The notes under the pieces were generated by a model, which was given only the letters and a program-made list of their open reading frames with translations, was not told the origin of the DNA and did no database searches. This document shows, in pieces, positions 33,012-40,688 of a stretch of 61,215 nucleotides of DNA. Origin of the DNA: a virus; the IMG/VR virus record IMGVR_UViG_3300028571_000029, positions 1 to 61,215 of that record, one strand, 5' to 3'. Each line of letters opens with the position of its first letter. The stretch's first letter is position 1. Made by a program: the position numbers and the translations under genes.

Positions 33012-33353
33012 ATGGCAGAAAATAAAATATTAAAAGAAGCAAGCATAATACCTAAACCAACTTATAGAGTAACTCTAGAAGGGCAGGAATTTAATGTTGT
33101 ATTTGATACAAACATATCAGAGACTAAAAGAGGTATTAAAATAAGATTTATTCCTGTAAACCAAGAGGTAGATATAAGAGAACTTAGTAACGTTGCTACT
33201 AAAATTGCAATTATATTGCAGAAGAAATTTGCTAATACTATGATTCAAATAGATAGAGATTTACAGCCTAGGGATCCATTAATAATTGGGTTTACTATAC
33301 CCTTAGTATCTATATCTGATTTTATAATGAATAGGGTAATTAGAGGAAAATAA
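33012..33353 (+). CDS. hypothetical protein, possibly virion-related
   Basis: 113 residues. The N-terminal ILKEASIIPKPTYRVTLEGQ, then a beta-rich centre and ILQKKFANTMIQIDRDLQPR. Proteins with this layout recur in environmental T4-like phages; function unknown. An ATATTTATTATA box lies directly upstream. Confidence 0.6.
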   Translation: MAENKILKEASIIPKPTYRVTLEGQEFNVVFDTNISETKRGIKIRFIPVNQEVDIRELSNVATKIAIILQKKFANTMIQIDRDLQPRDPLIIGFTIPLVSISDFIMNRVIRGK

Positions 33354-33373
33354 TACATTTATATTCTAAAGTT

Positions 33374-33700
33374 ATGGATAAAAAAACAAACAAGAGGAAA
33401 CAAACCCCCTCCTTGCATGTATTTCCACTAAATGAAGATGCAACTGAATATATCATTAATTCAGATGAAATAAAAAATTATATATATAAAAATACTTATG
33501 AATGTTTAATATATTCATCCTTAAGAAGAAAGAAATCTGCACAAATATTTAGATTAAATAATACGGAGTTTTATTTAGAAATACCTGAAAATCAATGGAA
33601 TCAGGCAATTAATAGTTGTATTTGTTATTTCGAAAAAGAACAAGAGTTTGAAAAGTGTGCTGTTCTTACTAAATTAAAGTCTAAAACAAAAAATAGTTAG
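33374..33700 (+). CDS. basic hypothetical protein
   Basis: 108 residues, Lys-rich at both ends (MDKKTNKRKQTPSLHVFPLN). No motif recognised. An ACATTTATAT box lies upstream. Followed 4 nt later by the next gene. Confidence 0.55.
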   Translation: MDKKTNKRKQTPSLHVFPLNEDATEYIINSDEIKNYIYKNTYECLIYSSLRRKKSAQIFRLNNTEFYLEIPENQWNQAINSCICYFEKEQEFEKCAVLTKLKSKTKNS

Positions 33701-33704
33701 TTAT

Positions 33705-34112
33705 ATGAGCGAAGATTTTAATCCAATAAAAAAAGCAGTAGATCAGATATTAAATATAGATGCATCTATTAAAAGAAGAAAACATACAAAACAACAACAA
33801 TCAAAAGAATTATTCATAGATGCAATATCATCATTACAACAGGTTATTAACCGATCTGAAATAGTATTTGCAGATCTTAATATTGATTACTCAACATATG
33901 ATGAGCCTTTCTTTCAAATTATTGATAAGCTAATGATGATATTATTAGGAGAAGAAGTCTATTTAATAGTTTCATTTTATCTATGGGAAAGAACAAACTC
34001 AGATGGTACGCAAAATATTATTAATGACTCAGAAGGAAATGTAATTCCACTAGATAATCCACACGATTTATGGTCTCTAATTGTTAAATTAAATCCAAAA
34101 CTAGAGAAATAA
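33705..34112 (+). CDS. conserved phage hypothetical protein
   Basis: 135 residues, helical, with SLQQVINRSEIVFADLNID and LLGEEVYLIVSFYLWER. Directly followed (1 nt) by the zinc-finger/HNH-like gene, suggesting a shared role. Not recognised further. Confidence 0.6.
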   Translation: MSEDFNPIKKAVDQILNIDASIKRRKHTKQQQSKELFIDAISSLQQVINRSEIVFADLNIDYSTYDEPFFQIIDKLMMILLGEEVYLIVSFYLWERTNSDGTQNIINDSEGNVIPLDNPHDLWSLIVKLNPKLEK

Positions 34113-34113
34113 T

Positions 34114-34758
34114 ATGACAGGAAGACCAGCTGCAATGCTAACAGAACAGCAAATACGAGGAGCAATGAAAAGTACATTAAGTAATAAAGCTGCAGCTAGA
34201 TACTTAAATGTAGCATATCCTACATACAAAATGTATTCTAAAATGTATATTGATAAGGAAACATCTAAAACATTATTCGATATACATCTTAACCCAGCAG
34301 GAAGAGGTATAATTAAAATAACAGAGTCAGGTAGTAAAGAACCGAGACTTCAAGATTTGCTAAATAAAGGCATGACTGTTGAATCATATAGTGTTGATAA
34401 ATTAAAGAATAGATTATTACACGAAGGATTATTAAAACATGAATGTAATAAATGCTCCTTCTCTGAAAAAAGAGTGGTTGACTTAAGAGTACCTTTACTG
34501 TTAAATTTTAAAAATAATAATAAATCAGATTGGACATTAGATAATTTAGAAATGATATGTTATAATTGTTATTTTTTATATATTGGAGATATATTTAATA
34601 AAAAACAATTAAAACACATAGAAGATTACTCCGCATCTATATCGGAAGATAGTAAAGTAGATTGGGAGTTAGATGAATTTTATACAAAACACTTCCAGGA
34701 ATTAGGTCTAACAGACTTACCTAACGATAATGGAAGTGAATACATATCTAAACTATGA
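34114..34758 (+). CDS. HNH-like zinc-finger protein with N-terminal helix-turn-helix
   Basis: 214 residues. ALS-type N-terminus with AAARYLNVAYPTYKMYSKMY (HTH-like). CNKCSFSEKR and ICYNCYFLYIGD form a CxxC...CxxC zinc site flanking LRVPLLLNFKNNNKSDW and LDNLEMICYNC, wording typical of HNH endonucleases. No clear catalytic H-N-H triad is seen, so it may only bind DNA. Confidence 0.6.
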   Translation: MTGRPAAMLTEQQIRGAMKSTLSNKAAARYLNVAYPTYKMYSKMYIDKETSKTLFDIHLNPAGRGIIKITESGSKEPRLQDLLNKGMTVESYSVDKLKNRLLHEGLLKHECNKCSFSEKRVVDLRVPLLLNFKNNNKSDWTLDNLEMICYNCYFLYIGDIFNKKQLKHIEDYSASISEDSKVDWELDEFYTKHFQELGLTDLPNDNGSEYISKL

Positions 34759-34811
34759 TAACTTAATTAAATAAAAGTTGTTTACTAAAATTAATAATCA
34801 TATATTTAAGC

Positions 34812-35066
34812 ATGAAAACATTATATTATTTTACATCACCAACATGTGGCCCCTGCAAAACGTTCAGACCAATCGTTGATAATACAGTCTCAGAATTAGG
34901 TATTCCGATAAAATATATTGATATATCTAGAACAATGGATATGGCTAATAAATACGATATTAGGTCGGTACCGACTTGTATTATTATAAAAGACAACCAG
35001 GTCTTAAATAGACATACTGGTATTATGAGTAAGGATCAATTTAAACAATTTATTAATAACGAATAA
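34812..35066 (+). CDS. thioredoxin-like protein
   Basis: 84 residues. Active site TCGPC at 11-15 and cis-Pro motif SVPTCI near 53-58, with the full minimal thioredoxin fold. Donates electrons, for example to a ribonucleotide reductase as in T4. Probable ATATATTTA promoter box immediately upstream. Confidence 0.87.
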   Translation: MKTLYYFTSPTCGPCKTFRPIVDNTVSELGIPIKYIDISRTMDMANKYDIRSVPTCIIIKDNQVLNRHTGIMSKDQFKQFINNE

Positions 35067-35078
35067 AAATAAATTAAA

Positions 35079-35474
35079 ATGGTTATGAGAAAGTTAAAAA
35101 TTAAATTAACAAAATTATGGAGAAAGTTTTACTATATTGAAGATAATAAAGCGAACGATACTCAGAACACAGCAAGTTCTATCTTTAGGAAAGCCCTTAG
35201 GAATCGAAGTGCAGAACTAAGTATAATACCTACTGCTAATAAAAGAGTAATTAAAATAGAAAGAGAAGGATTATATATATTATTACAACATACTTTACTT
35301 GAAATAACAAATCATAAATATAGTTATCATTTAGAGATAAATTATAATATGTATTTAAACTTAAGTAGAATGTTTGACCAAAAGTTAGAATATATATGCA
35401 AGATTGAAGAAGAAGCAATTAACAATCAACTTAATGAAAGATTAAAAAAAGTATTAAAATTAATTAATGAATAA
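35079..35474 (+). CDS. basic hypothetical protein
   Basis: 131 residues (or 129 from ATG 35085, which has the usual GGTT-ATG context). Begins RKLKIKLTKLWRKFYYIED, later HLEINYNMYLNLSRMFDQKL. Probably helical. Not recognised. Confidence 0.58.
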   Translation: MVMRKLKIKLTKLWRKFYYIEDNKANDTQNTASSIFRKALRNRSAELSIIPTANKRVIKIEREGLYILLQHTLLEITNHKYSYHLEINYNMYLNLSRMFDQKLEYICKIEEEAINNQLNERLKKVLKLINE

Positions 35475-35738
35475 GTGGCAGTTAAAAACTTTAAAAATAA
35501 ATTACTAATACTTCAGAAAATGCTTGCTGAAGTAGAAAATATAAGAGATGATATGAATACATCTTTCCTAGAATTAGAATGCACTTCATCAGAAGAATCA
35601 GATTATAATATATTAATAGATACCCCGGTCTGCGAATTAATATCTAGTATTGAACAATTCATAGAAAATATCGAACATGATATATATGTTGATGAAGTTG
35701 AAGAATCATATGATGATTTTGAATATGAAGATAATTAA
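35475..35738 (+). CDS. acidic hypothetical protein (GTG start)
   Basis: 87 residues. The GTG follows the previous TAA with no gap, so re-initiation is likely. Coiled-coil-like N-terminus (NFKNKLLILQKMLAEVENIR) and strongly acidic C-terminus ending EESYDDFEYEDN, like a DNA mimic or a partner-binding tail. A terminator follows. Confidence 0.58.
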   Translation: MAVKNFKNKLLILQKMLAEVENIRDDMNTSFLELECTSSEESDYNILIDTPVCELISSIEQFIENIEHDIYVDEVEESYDDFEYEDN

Positions 35739-35748
35739 AATAAACTAA

Positions 35749-35787
35749 AGAGCAGTTGAAAAATTGCTCTTTTTTTTATATCTTTAG
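35749..35787 (+). terminator. terminator overlapping a promoter
   Basis: Stem AGAGCA (35749-35754)/TGCTCT (35765-35770) and then seven T. The same bases hold a promoter: TTG in the loop, a 20-nt spacer, and TATCTTTAG (35779-35787), followed by an ATG at 35790. A compact terminator-promoter module. Confidence 0.75.
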
Positions 35788-35789
35788 TT

Positions 35790-35960
35790 ATGACAATAGT
35801 AATGCAGCGTACATTAGAGTATGTAGTTAAATTAACTAGTACTCCAGGTATTGATCCTAAATTAACAGAATCGATTGTTGAATTATGGAAAAATGTTAGT
35901 CCTGATAATATGAGAGATACTAATGATGGGATTAGATATGTTAAAATAGAAACAAAATGA
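35790..35960 (+). CDS. 56-residue hypothetical protein
   Basis: ATG three bases after the -7 box, so probably near-leaderless. Starts MTIVMQRTLEYVVKLTSTPG and ends RYVKIETK, overlapping the next ATG by 4 nt (ATGA). Coding is supported by the overlap and by the dedicated promoter. Unknown function. Confidence 0.58.
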   Translation: MTIVMQRTLEYVVKLTSTPGIDPKLTESIVELWKNVSPDNMRDTNDGIRYVKIETK

Positions 35961-36298
35961 GTAAATTAATAATAGGTATATTATTATCTGCATTAGCCTC
36001 AATCATAGCATTCTTTCAATTTCAAGGGCAATTTAAAATTGAATGGATGAAGAATAATCTATTAATAGTATCATTTTTAGGAATACCAATTGCTTATTTA
36101 TTTCTACTATCTGTAAAATATATGGTTGAATATTATGATGGGCAATTATGGCCCAGTAGATTAATTGGATTTGGGATTGGAATGATAATATTCATTATAA
36201 TGTCTAAAGCATGGTTTAATGAAGATTTATCAGTTAAAACATTAGTATGCTTGGTATTATCATTAATGATTATATCAATACAAATATTCTGGAAGTAA
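35957..36298 (+). CDS. multi-pass membrane protein
   Basis: 113 residues with four hydrophobic segments (about 3-21, 33-53, 67-86, 94-111) and a short conserved-looking loop YYDGQLWPSRLIGFG. No family named with confidence. ATGA-coupled to the previous gene. Confidence 0.65.
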   Translation: MSKLIIGILLSALASIIAFFQFQGQFKIEWMKNNLLIVSFLGIPIAYLFLLSVKYMVEYYDGQLWPSRLIGFGIGMIIFIIMSKAWFNEDLSVKTLVCLVLSLMIISIQIFWK

Positions 36299-36303
36299 TA
36301 AAT

Positions 36304-36627
36304 ATGAAAAAACAAAAATGCCACTATTGTGGATTAGAGAAAGAAAATTGCTTTAATGGACACATGTCTATGACACTCCCAGATGAGGGAATGGAAGCAA
36401 AAATCAATAAATGGGGTAAAATGAATTGGTGGGAAAATCTAGAACGTGATGATTTGACTGATGAGGAATTTAAAGAACTTGATCTAATTTGTATATATGA
36501 CCAGGCTCTTAATACAATAGGAAAAGGAGTAATGTGTAATGATTGTATTATATTAGAAGACGAGTTATATTCAAAATACTATCCATCACCATTAAATAAT
36601 GAAAAAACGAAGCAAAACACCTTATAG
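36304..36627 (+). CDS. zinc-finger-like hypothetical protein
   Basis: 107 residues from ATG 36304 (a longer in-frame start at 36247 lies inside the preceding gene). CHYCGLEKENC near the N-terminus and MCNDC near residue 85 form a probable zinc site around an acidic middle. Function unknown. Confidence 0.6.
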   Translation: MKKQKCHYCGLEKENCFNGHMSMTLPDEGMEAKINKWGKMNWWENLERDDLTDEEFKELDLICIYDQALNTIGKGVMCNDCIILEDELYSKYYPSPLNNEKTKQNTL

Positions 36628-36746
36628 TTAAAGTATTACATTAATATTATATTAATATGATATTTTACCTAATATCTTTAATATATATATGTATCACCAA
36701 TTAAATCCTACTTGCTATTTAATATTAAATTTAGCATTAGGTATAT

Positions 36747-37268
36747 ATGATGATTAATAAATGCATAGTAATTCTACTTATTCTGCTTCCTAGTCTAGGA
36801 CTAGCACAGAAACCACCCCAGACTAATCAGTCAAAAGAACAACAAACCAAAATTGAATATTTAAATCAAATGATAGGAATAGCATTAGACTATACCCCAG
36901 CATCATTAAGATTACATGATTTTATATTTGATTGGATTGGTAAACCCTATCGATTTGGAGGAGAATCAAAAAAAGGAATTGATTGCTCAGCTTTAGTTAG
37001 AGAATTATATAATAAAGTATTTGAAATATCTTTACCTAGAAGTTCAAAACAACAATTTAAATATGTTGAATTAGTTAATAAAAATGAATTACAAACAGGA
37101 GACTTAGTATTCTTTAAAATTAAAACCAAACAAATCAGTCATGTTGGGGTGTATTTGGGAGAAGATAAATTCTTTCAAGTAAGTAATAGTGGAGTAAATA
37201 TTTCATCATTACAACACCCATATTGGAAAAAATATTACTATAAGGGCGGTAGAATAAATAAAATATAG
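36747..37268 (+). CDS. exported NlpC/P60 cell-wall peptidase
   Basis: 173 residues. Signal peptide to about residue 20 (ends LGLAQ). C40 peptidase motifs: GIDCSALVRELY with Cys80, ISHVGVYLG with His132, and a following polar residue near FFQVSNSG. Cuts peptide stems of peptidoglycan. Its own signal peptide means it can reach the wall without a holin. Pairs with the glucosaminidase just downstream. Confidence 0.87.
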   Translation: MMINKCIVILLILLPSLGLAQKPPQTNQSKEQQTKIEYLNQMIGIALDYTPASLRLHDFIFDWIGKPYRFGGESKKGIDCSALVRELYNKVFEISLPRSSKQQFKYVELVNKNELQTGDLVFFKIKTKQISHVGVYLGEDKFFQVSNSGVNISSLQHPYWKKYYYKGGRINKI

Positions 37269-37318
37269 TTGTTTATACAGAATATAATAACTATATTTAG
37301 TTATATAAATTATAAATC

Positions 37319-37813
37319 ATGAAAAAAATATCAATAGTAATATTAATATTAATATTATTAATATTAAATCCATTCTCATTAAGATCAGGCAATAATATTT
37401 TAAAAGTAAAAAATGATATAAACTATAAAATATTATATAATCAATTATTAAAGACAAGCATAATGTATCCTGATATAGCATTTGCTCAAGCAGTATTAGA
37501 AAGTGCACATTTTAAATCACCACTATTTATTAGAGCAAATAATTTATTTGGTATGAAGATACCTACTAAAAGACCAACAACAGCAATAGGAAGTACAAAT
37601 GGATATTCTAAATACAGTAACTGGAATAGCAGTGTATTAGATTATAAATTATGGCAAGAATTTCTCTTTAAAAGAAAAGGAGTAATGACTAGAAAGGAAT
37701 ACATATTATATATTAAAAAATGGTACGCTACAGATCCTAATTATATTATTAAGATTAAAAACAGTATTAATAAGTATTCATTTATATTAAAAATTAACAA
37801 TGAATCAATATAA
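37319..37813 (+). CDS. glucosaminidase (FlgJ/LytD-like) with membrane anchor
   Basis: 164 residues. Hydrophobic N-terminus (about 4-18). AQAVLESAHFKSPLFIRANNLFGMK carries the catalytic Glu and the NLFG motif of GH73-type N-acetylglucosaminidases (quoted key: QAVLES, NLFGMK). Cuts glycan strands of peptidoglycan; complementary to the NlpC/P60 peptidase. Confidence 0.82.
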   Translation: MKKISIVILILILLILNPFSLRSGNNILKVKNDINYKILYNQLLKTSIMYPDIAFAQAVLESAHFKSPLFIRANNLFGMKIPTKRPTTAIGSTNGYSKYSNWNSSVLDYKLWQEFLFKRKGVMTRKEYILYIKKWYATDPNYIIKIKNSINKYSFILKINNESI

Positions 37814-37895
37814 GAATTTACTTATATTATTAGTTATAATGATAACAATGACTATTATAGTTAAACTATTTAAATATTTAATAGGTAAAGGATAA
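37800..37895 (+). CDS. 31-residue membrane peptide
   Basis: ATG overlaps the end of the glucosaminidase gene. MNQYKNLLILLVIMITMTII is a single membrane helix with a short basic tail (ends GKG-TAA). Location next to wall-lysis genes fits a small holin-like or accessory peptide. Low certainty because it is short. Confidence 0.4.
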   Translation: MNQYKNLLILLVIMITMTIIVKLFKYLIGKG

Positions 37896-37898
37896 GAT

Positions 37899-37946
37899 AT
37901 GTATCGATGGCATTTTGATAAATGTAAAAATAAAGAAATAATATGA
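37899..37946 (+). CDS. possible 15-residue leader peptide
   Basis: ATG 37899 to TGA 37944-37946, sequence MYRWHFDKCKNKEII, overlapping the next ATG by 4 nt. It may only couple translation to the YDSNG-repeat gene. Confidence 0.25.
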   Translation: MYRWHFDKCKNKEII

Positions 37947-38239
37947 AAAACATTTTAGGAAAAACAGAGAATTTACAACTCTTTAATAAAGAGGGTAAAC
38001 TGGTTTATGAGTTTTATAAAAATTCCAATGGATTTAGTTATGAACGCACTTATGATTCCGATGGTAAGAAACTAACCTTTAAAGACTCCAATAGATATAG
38101 TTATGAATTAACCTATGATTCCAATGGTAAGGAACTAACTTACAAAGACTCCAATGGTATAACAAGAGGCTTCGACATTCCTGAATACACAATGGAACAA
38201 CTTGTAGAAAAATTAGGAAATTTTAAGATAAAGAAATAA
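37943..38239 (+). CDS. YDSNG-repeat protein (copy 1)
   Basis: 98 residues. N-terminal NILGKTENLQLFNKEGK, then three repeats of about 20 residues of the form YSYE-x-TYDSNGKELTYKDSN, and a tail GITRGFDIPEYT. Relatives are at 45316, 45724 and the 3' part of 46721. The pattern resembles short tandem-repeat (RHS/MORN-like) modules. Function unknown; probably early. Confidence 0.65.
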   Translation: MKNILGKTENLQLFNKEGKLVYEFYKNSNGFSYERTYDSDGKKLTFKDSNRYSYELTYDSNGKELTYKDSNGITRGFDIPEYTMEQLVEKLGNFKIKK

Positions 38240-38297
38240 AATAGTTGCTTTATCAAAATTAAATCCGTACATTCCGGTATATTAAGAAATAAAGATT

Positions 38298-38525
38298 ATG
38301 AAATTAGATTTAAAATTATTACTTATTTATATCAAAGAAGATGATTACGAAGGAATGCTAAAATTTATTCCTGAAGGAATAGAACATAGAGCTTTCAAGT
38401 ATAATACTGCAGAGGATTTCGAATTATCAGGATCATATGATGAAGATGCTAGATACATTTATCCTGCTAGAGATAAAATGAAAGAAGCTTGTTTAGATAT
38501 CTGTATAAAAAATATAAAAAATTGA
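38298..38525 (+). CDS. small acidic hypothetical protein
   Basis: 75 residues starting MKLDLKLLLIYIKEDDYEGM. Helical and acidic, no motif. A promoter-like sequence and structured RNA follow. Confidence 0.58.
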   Translation: MKLDLKLLLIYIKEDDYEGMLKFIPEGIEHRAFKYNTAEDFELSGSYDEDARYIYPARDKMKEACLDICIKNIKN

Positions 38526-38540
38526 TATTTATATATGTAT

Positions 38541-38630
38541 AGAGTCGGACCTATATGTATAACGAAAATATTAATTTAAAGCTTATGGTGAGTAGAGTGT
38601 CCGACCTCGAAAACCTAAGCTTTTTTTATT
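38541..38630 (+). ncRNA. pseudoknot-capable structured RNA ending in a terminator
   Basis: A terminator-like stem AAAGCTTA-t-GGT (38578-38589) pairs with ACCTAAGCTTT (38613-38623), followed by seven T. Its loop contains GTCCGAC (38599-38605), exactly complementary to GTCGGAC upstream at 38544-38550. The two helices interleave as in an H-type pseudoknot. A TATTTATAT box precedes it. The T run ends 3 bases before the ATG of the endonuclease gene, so it could be an attenuator or an sRNA. Confidence 0.55.
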
Positions 38631-39569
38631 ATGAAAAGATTAACAGAACAAGAAGTTATTCAACGATTTACTGAAGTTCATAAAGGTAAGTATAATTATT
38701 CAAAAGTATTATATAATAATAGTCAAATAAAAGTAGAAATAATTTGTCCAATTCATGGAAGTTGGATGCAGACACCATCTGATCATTTTAGAAGACATGG
38801 ATGTTTAAAATGTGATATAGAAACTCGTAAAGAACTTAAATATTCATTACAAGAGCTCTTACAAAAGTGTAAAAATAAATACGGAGAAATATATGATTAT
38901 ACAAATATACCAAAATACTCAGGAATAACTTCTGAAATTTATATTAAATGTAATATACATAATAATATAATTAATACGACTTTTAGCAGACACCTACAAG
39001 GAAAAGGAGGGTGTAAAGAATGTCAATATAAAGGTAACGCTAATAGTTTAAAATTAGGAGCTAATATTTTTATAGAAGAATCAAAAAAGATTCATGGGAA
39101 TAAATATGATTATTCAAAAGTAGTTTATAAAAATAATTCAACTAAAATAGAAATAATATGTAAAAAACATGGAGCTTTTTTTCAAACTCCAAATGCTCAT
39201 AAAGATAATAAACAAGGGTGCCCTAGTTGTAAAGAATCAAAAGGAGAATCTAGAATAAGGGTTTTTTTAGAATCAAATAATATACAGTTTATAAATCAAC
39301 ATTCTTACGAAGATTGTAAATATAAAAACAAATTATTGTTTGATTTTTATTTACCTAAATATAATCTAATAATAGAATTTGATGGAATGCAACATTATGA
39401 ACCAATACCATGGTTACATGGAAGGCCTGATTATAATTTTGAATATCAGCAATTAAAAGATAAAATAAAAAATGAGTACTGTATTAAAAATAATATTTCT
39501 TTATTGAGAATTAAATATACTGATATTAATAATATTGAAAGAATTATTACAAATTATTTGGGAATATAA
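38631..39569 (+). CDS. putative homing endonuclease with zinc-ribbon repeats and Vsr-like domain
   Basis: 312 residues. Three zinc-ribbon-like repeats of about 65 residues, with wording like KYNYSKVLYNNSQIKVEIIC-PIHG and a closing GCLKC/GCKEC/GCPSC. The C-terminal Vsr-/EDxHD-like fold includes LLFDFYLPKYNLIIEFDGMQHY and LLRI. Such free-standing endonucleases are mobile in T4-like phages and sit next to the genes they invade. It is directly upstream of the interrupted phosphatase gene. Start is the first ATG after the T run. Confidence 0.72.
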   Translation: MKRLTEQEVIQRFTEVHKGKYNYSKVLYNNSQIKVEIICPIHGSWMQTPSDHFRRHGCLKCDIETRKELKYSLQELLQKCKNKYGEIYDYTNIPKYSGITSEIYIKCNIHNNIINTTFSRHLQGKGGCKECQYKGNANSLKLGANIFIEESKKIHGNKYDYSKVVYKNNSTKIEIICKKHGAFFQTPNAHKDNKQGCPSCKESKGESRIRVFLESNNIQFINQHSYEDCKYKNKLLFDFYLPKYNLIIEFDGMQHYEPIPWLHGRPDYNFEYQQLKDKIKNEYCIKNNISLLRIKYTDINNIERIITNYLGI

Positions 39570-39590
39570 AAAATATTTCATACATTTAAG
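39558..39590 (+). promoter_or_regulatory. promoter for the RNA-repair cassette
   Basis: TTG at 39558-39560, 20-nt spacer, TACATTTAAG at 39581-39590, overlapping the end of the endonuclease gene. Same pattern as the early promoters at 45-50 kb. Confidence 0.6.
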
Positions 39591-39617
39591 ATTATATAAT
39601 ATAAAAATAAAAAAAAT

Positions 39618-40285
39618 ATGTCAACGATTAAAATTAATTTATCCGCGGGTACCAGATTATGGTTCACCGCGGACACGTAACACATTACAATCACGCTAAC
39701 ATCTGTTCTGCCACAACTCAGTGGACCGATCCTGTAACTTGTAGAGAATTTAAATCATTGGAACGTATGAATGCTCACCTAGTTGGTAATATCAACGAAG
39801 TGGTTGGACAAGATGATATATTATTCCATTTAGGAGATTGGAGTTTTGGAGGATTCGAACAAATCGAACTATTCAGAAATCAAATCGTATGCCGAAATAT
39901 TCACCTCATTACAGGTAATCATGATCACCATATTGAGCGAAATAAAGATAATATTCAATCAATATTCAGTTCAGTAAATAAATACTTAGAACTAAATGTT
40001 AAATTTAACCAGGATACGATGTTAGCTGGTTCTGCTGATTTTGTTTTAATGCATTACCCTATTGCTAGTTGGAATAATATGGCTAGAAATTCAATTCATT
40101 TACATGGACATGTTCACTTACCTTCAAATCAAAGGATTGGTAAAGGTAAAATGATGGATGTTGGGGTGGATGGTAATGGATTAAATCCAATTAGTTTGAG
40201 TGAGGTTTTAAAGCTAATGAAGAACCAACCAGTTAAATCATTATTAACATTTGACCATCACGAGATGGTTGAGAATTATAAATAA
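39618..40285 (+). CDS. calcineurin-like phosphatase, interrupted in its first catalytic motif
   Basis: The frame from ATG 39618 reads MSTIKINLSAGTRLWFTADT and stops at TAA 39678. The rest of the enzyme continues in another frame from 39680: THYNHANIC, then HLGDWSFGG, GNHDHH, MHYPI and HGHVH, all calcineurin-like motifs. Skipping 5 nt after the ACG at 39675-39677 (landing on ACA, both Thr) restores exactly FTADTHYNH, with the metal-binding D-x-H. A GC-rich hairpin TCCGCGG/CCGCGGA (39642-39648 with 39667-39673, inner stem ACCA/TGGT) ends one base before the ACG. This suggests programmed bypassing. An insertion pseudogene, or a start at 39659 (lacking the first motif), are alternatives. Confidence 0.65.
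39642..39673 (+). promoter_or_regulatory. hairpin at the phosphatase interruption
   Basis: Stem TCCGCGG/CCGCGGA (7 bp) plus inner ACCA/TGGT, loop GATTA. Its 3' edge is 4 nt before the TAA. Very GC-rich for this genome. It occupies codons for conserved residues, so a coding function plus a structural function is likely. Confidence 0.7.
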
Positions 40286-40297
40286 AAAATAAAAATT

Positions 40298-40681
40298 ATG
40301 GTAGAATTTAAAGATTTATTAGGTAAAATACTTACAAAAATAGATATAAATCGTGGTGCTGATACAATCACCTTCCATTGTGAAGACGGTACTAGTTACC
40401 AACAATATCACTGCCAAGATTGCTACGAAACCGTAATAATCGATGATATTGTTGGTGATTTAGAGGATTTAATTGGAAATCCAATTTTATTAGCTGAAGA
40501 AGTCTCAAACTACGAACCAATTACAGAAGAAGATATTAAAAGAACAAAAGAAATGAATGAATGGGGTTCATGTACCTGGACATTCTATAAATTAGCAACT
40601 GTAAAAGGATATGTTGATATTAAATGGTTTAGTGAATCGAATGGATGTTATAGTGAATCTGTAGATTTTAAACAATTGTAA
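40298..40681 (+). CDS. conserved phage hypothetical protein (DUF7448-like)
   Basis: 127 residues. ITFHCEDGTSYQQYHCQDCYETV, EVSNYEPITEEDIK and GSCTWTFYKLATVKGYVDIKWFSESNGCYSESV match an uncharacterised family that is frequent in phages (quoted in part: GSCTWTFYKLAT). Its place between the phosphatase and the RNA ligase suggests a role in RNA handling. Confidence 0.66.
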   Translation: MVEFKDLLGKILTKIDINRGADTITFHCEDGTSYQQYHCQDCYETVIIDDIVGDLEDLIGNPILLAEEVSNYEPITEEDIKRTKEMNEWGSCTWTFYKLATVKGYVDIKWFSESNGCYSESVDFKQL

Positions 40682-40688
40682 ATTTAAA

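Noticed and set aside
36690-36758. 22-codon ORF before the NlpC/P60 gene
   Set aside because: Too short, overlapping the next start, without a promoter of its own.
39659-40285. Phosphatase starting at ATG 39659
   Set aside because: This start drops the first metal-binding motif and begins MVHRGHV, which has no family match; the frame from 39618 supplies the missing motif. Kept only as an alternative.
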